Positions 63,679 to 64,000 of a DNA stretch of 64,000 nucleotides are shown piece by piece; position 1 is the first letter of the stretch, and every line of letters starts with the position of its first letter. A model generated the notes under the pieces. That model had not been told where the DNA came from and did no database searches. It saw only the letters and a list, made by a program, of their open reading frames with translations. Position numbers and translations under genes: made by a program. The DNA comes from an uncultured Christensenella sp. (GTDB lineage: Bacteria; Bacillota; Clostridia; Christensenellales; Borkfalkiaceae): assembly GCA_910577555.1 (NCBI GenBank), contig CAJTLF010000001.1, positions 1 to 64,000 on the forward strand, given 5' to 3'.

Positions 63679-64000
63679 AATCGTTATTTAAAATCTTTGT
63701 AGCAATGTCGTACAATTTGCTTTTATCTTTGTCTACATATGCATGTGAAGACATGCAAGTTATAGAACCCAACAATGAGTCTGTTTCATTGCAAATGTAT
63801 TTTAAGAGTTCGCACAATCCCCAGTAATTTCCAAAGGCTCTTTGCCGAAAATCATGATTCCTATATACCGCTAGTAAGCTTACAATTCTATTCCCTTCAT
63901 TTGATTCAATTTGAACTGTTATATAATTGAGGCACGGAGCGCCCATCGTCCTATTTGAATCCGTACCTATTTGAGGAACAAATATTATATTTGACGCCCT
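63671..64000 (-). CDS. Thymidylate-synthase-superfamily protein, 5' end beyond the window
   Basis: The reading frame is open to the window edge, so the N-terminal part is missing. The visible about 109 residues are the C-terminal half of a thymidylate synthase/dCMP hydroxymethylase fold: SNRTMGAPCLN carries the catalytic Cys in the position of the PCH motif, and YRNHDFRQRAFGNYWGL corresponds to the YQRS.D...G.PFN block that holds dUMP. The canonical ThyA wording is not present, so it may act on another pyrimidine nucleotide. The stop overlaps the radical SAM start by 8 bp. An ATG at 63946 lies inside the conserved domain and is not the true start. Confidence 0.75.
   Translation of the reverse strand, partial: RASNIIFVPQIGTDSNRTMGAPCLNYITVQIESNEGNRIVSLLAVYRNHDFRQRAFGNYWGLCELLKYICNETDSLLGSITCMSSHAYVDKDKSKLYDIATKILNNDYE

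Overview
The window looks like chromosome of a Gram-positive, gut-type anaerobe, probably an uncultured member of the Clostridia. Lipobox signal peptides, strong AGGAGG-type ribosome sites, TTGACA/TATAAT-type promoters with 17-bp spacers, BspA-like leucine-rich surface proteins, bacterial Ig-like lipoproteins and polysaccharide-degrading enzymes all point that way. The organism assignment is inference; there is no rRNA gene in the window.

Left part (1 to about 38,500): carbohydrate use and cell surface. A minus-strand operon (6454 to 164) encodes a GH16 beta-glucanase lipoprotein, a glucan-binding-like lipoprotein and a membrane-anchored GH3 beta-glucosidase with permuted domain order. A second operon (16226 to 6770) encodes a 2,759-residue surface protein with about 15 tandem modules, a membrane protein with a conserved C-terminal domain, and a coiled-coil protein. 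A third (24366 to 16635) encodes two duplicated lipoproteins and a 2,051-residue secreted alpha/beta-hydrolase with leucine-rich repeats and a glycine-rich tail. Next come a cytosolic GH43 enzyme, a GH3/membrane protein/lipoprotein operon, an AraC-type regulator, a carbohydrate-binding-like lipoprotein, and a xylose operon (xylA, xylB, transketolase). A perfect 38-bp element upstream of both the second GH3 gene and the binding lipoprotein overlaps the -35 box of each and ties them to the AraC regulator lying between them.

Middle (38,500 to 41,535): a decayed LytTR response regulator, an alpha/beta-hydrolase, an intact LytTR regulator followed by a translationally coupled 16-codon ORF, the C-terminal remnant of a tyrosine integrase, short repeated heptamers, and the 3' part of a tRNA-Leu(UAA) gene that marks an integration site.

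Right part (41,535 to 64,000) is visibly more AT-rich and is a defence-type island. Its core is a seven-gene, overlapping minus-strand operon (61273 to 44709): a PD-(D/E)XK nuclease, an XPD/DinG-like iron-sulfur helicase and a pPIWI-RE protein (the known pPIWI-RE three-gene module), followed by a UvrD-like helicase fused to a RecB-type nuclease, a DEDDh exonuclease, a 907-residue protein of unknown family and a DUF1998-type DEAD/DEAH helicase. The operon has a consensus promoter and a leader of about 170 nt that ends in a strong intrinsic terminator only about 18 nt before the first start codon, so expression looks attenuator-controlled. Upstream lies a second overlapping set: a thymidylate-synthase-superfamily protein cut by the window edge, a radical SAM/SPASM protein, and a uracil-DNA-glycosylase-like protein fused to a Panacea (DUF4065) domain. 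This could be a nucleotide- or base-modification unit. Small zinc-ribbon and AAA-ATPase/DUF234 genes, a micro-ORF and a broken gene fill the remainder of the island.
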